The notes beneath the pieces are model-generated. The model did no database searches and was not told the DNA's origin. It saw only the letters and a list, made by a program, of their open reading frames with translations. A DNA stretch of 7,307 nt from Acetobacteraceae bacterium (GTDB lineage: Bacteria > Pseudomonadota > Alphaproteobacteria > Acetobacterales > Acetobacteraceae), in assembly GCA_019689515.1 (NCBI GenBank), contig JADGHI010000184.1, forward strand, positions 1 to 7,307, written 5' to 3'. Shown one piece after another: positions 6,661 through 7,307 of the stretch. Both the position numbers and the translations under genes were made by a program. Position 1 is the first letter of the stretch. Each line of letters starts with the position of its first letter.

Positions 6661-7307
6661 GCGTGCCGACCCTCCGCGAGGTCCAGCAGATAGGCGCCAT
6701 AGGCTGTCTTGCCGAGCGCGGCGGCGCGGGCGCGCAGCGCGGCGGAATCGATGAACCCCATGCGGAAGGCGATCTCCTCAGGGCAGCCGACCTGAAGCCC
6801 CTGGCGCTCCTGCACGGTCTGCACGAACAGCGCCGCCTGCAGCAGCGAGGCGGGCGTGCCGGCGTCGAGCCAGGCGCAGCCGCGGCCGAGCTGCTCCGCC
6901 CGCAGCGCGCCGAGCTCCAGATAGACCTTGTTCAGATCGGTGATCTCCAGCTCCCCGCGCGCCGAGGGCTGCAGCGCGCGCGCAAGCTCGGTGACGCGCC
7001 GGTCGTAGAAGTAGAGGCCGATCACCGCCCAGTCCGACTTCGGCTGCCGCGGCTTCTCCTCGATGGAGAGCACGCGCCCGGTCGCGTCGAACTCCGCCAC
7101 GCCATAGCGTTCCGGGTCGGCGACGCGGTAGGCGAAGACCGTCGCCTCGCCCGCCTCGGCGCGCGCCGCGGCGGCGCGAAGCTGGTCGGAGAGGCCGTGG
7201 CCGTAGATGATGTTGTCGCCGAGCGCCAGCGCGCAGGGCCCGCCGGCGATCCACTCGGCGCCGATGTGGAAGGCCTGGGCGATGCCCTCCGGCCGCGGCT
7301 GCTCGGC
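6657..7307 (-). CDS. rmlA: Glucose-1-phosphate thymidylyltransferase RmlA, N-terminus cut by window edge
   Basis: RmlA couples glucose-1-phosphate with dTTP to make dTDP-glucose, the first and feedback-controlled step of dTDP-rhamnose synthesis. The window holds the C-terminal 216 residues of a protein normally about 290 long; the frame is open to base 7307, so the start, the GxGTRL nucleotide loop and about 75 residues lie outside. The GTG at 7100 is an internal valine. Seen in fragment order: QPRPEGIAQAF (3-13), LALGDNIIYGHGL (27-39) with the metal-binding-type Asp31, ERYGVAEF (66-73), IEEKP (82-86), ELEITDLNKVYL (119-130), the AWLDAGT segment (145-151) with Asp148 as the second metal-ligand position, and RQGLQVGCPEEIA (168-180). 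The LDAGTPASL wording differs slightly from the common LDTGTHDSL but keeps the Asp and Gly. Its stop overlaps the rmlC start. An rmlB gene is expected nearby, beyond the edge. Confidence 0.96.
   Translation of the reverse strand, partial: AEQPRPEGIAQAFHIGAEWIAGGPCALALGDNIIYGHGLSDQLRAAAARAEAGEATVFAYRVADPERYGVAEFDATGRVLSIEEKPRQPKSDWAVIGLYFYDRRVTELARALQPSARGELEITDLNKVYLELGALRAEQLGRGCAWLDAGTPASLLQAALFVQTVQERQGLQVGCPEEIAFRMGFIDSAALRARAAALGKTAYGAYLLDLAEGRHA
6670..6675 (-). promoter_or_regulatory. Ribosome binding site for rmlC
   Basis: On the minus strand this reads GGAGGG, 9 bases before the GTG at 6660, inside the 3' end of rmlA. It is the strongest Shine-Dalgarno sequence seen in the window and fixes the rmlC start at the GTG that overlaps the rmlA stop. 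Confidence 0.7.

Noticed and set aside
5212..6693. A 493-codon plus-strand frame opposite rmlD and rmlC.
   Set aside because: It is antisense to two pathway genes with clear catalytic motifs and has no motif of its own.
3305..6700. A single minus-strand open frame of 1131 codons running through the glycosyltransferase and upstream across rmlD and rmlC.
   Set aside because: Only 3305-5188 has glycosyltransferase motifs. Upstream, the frame is Arg/Gly/Ala-rich low-complexity sequence lying over rmlD and rmlC, which are clear genes in other frames. Stop codons are rare at this GC content, so long false frames are expected.
7098..7100. GTG as a start for a short 147-residue protein at the right end.
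   Set aside because: The frame continues upstream to the window edge with clear RmlA motifs (EGIAQAF, LGDNIIYGHGL), so this GTG is an internal valine of a truncated rmlA.

Overview
The window is a very GC-rich bacterial segment (estimated by eye at roughly 70% or more, with strong G/C bias at third codon positions). It is almost entirely coding. Base composition and protein style suggest a high-GC alphaproteobacterium, perhaps a Roseomonas/Acetobacteraceae- or Methylobacterium-like lineage, but this taxonomic guess is weak. There is no rRNA, tRNA, CRISPR array, insertion sequence or phage gene. Both window edges cut through genes.

Left block, + strand (1-2040): the C-terminal two thirds of a short-chain dehydrogenase/reductase (SDR), followed 3 bases later by a complete amidase-signature hydrolase with an intact Lys-Ser-Ser triad. 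The pair looks like the end of a catabolic or small-molecule operon whose substrate cannot be read from the sequence.

Middle (2041-2180): a 140-base gap between two convergent operons, with no convincing terminator.

Right block, - strand (7307 down to 2181), in transcription order: rmlA (partial, cut by the window edge), rmlC, rmlD, a 627-residue tandem-domain family 2 glycosyltransferase, and a 375-residue RgpF-like (rhamnan synthesis F) protein. RmlA, RmlC and RmlD are three of the four enzymes that make dTDP-L-rhamnose from glucose-1-phosphate. The second enzyme, RmlB (dTDP-glucose 4,6-dehydratase), is not in the window and probably lies upstream of rmlA. The two downstream genes are plausible users of the activated rhamnose, building a rhamnose-containing surface glycan (O-antigen, capsule or exopolysaccharide). 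The genes are packed tightly: two junctions are 4-base GTGA stop/start overlaps, and the other two gaps are 3 and 11 bases, so one polycistronic, translationally coupled operon is likely.

I see no clearly new biological system. The most interesting details are the apparent loss of the metal/nucleotide motif in the first domain of the glycosyltransferase, the coupling of that enzyme to an RgpF-like partner, and a few substitutions at normally conserved positions in the SDR and RmlD.
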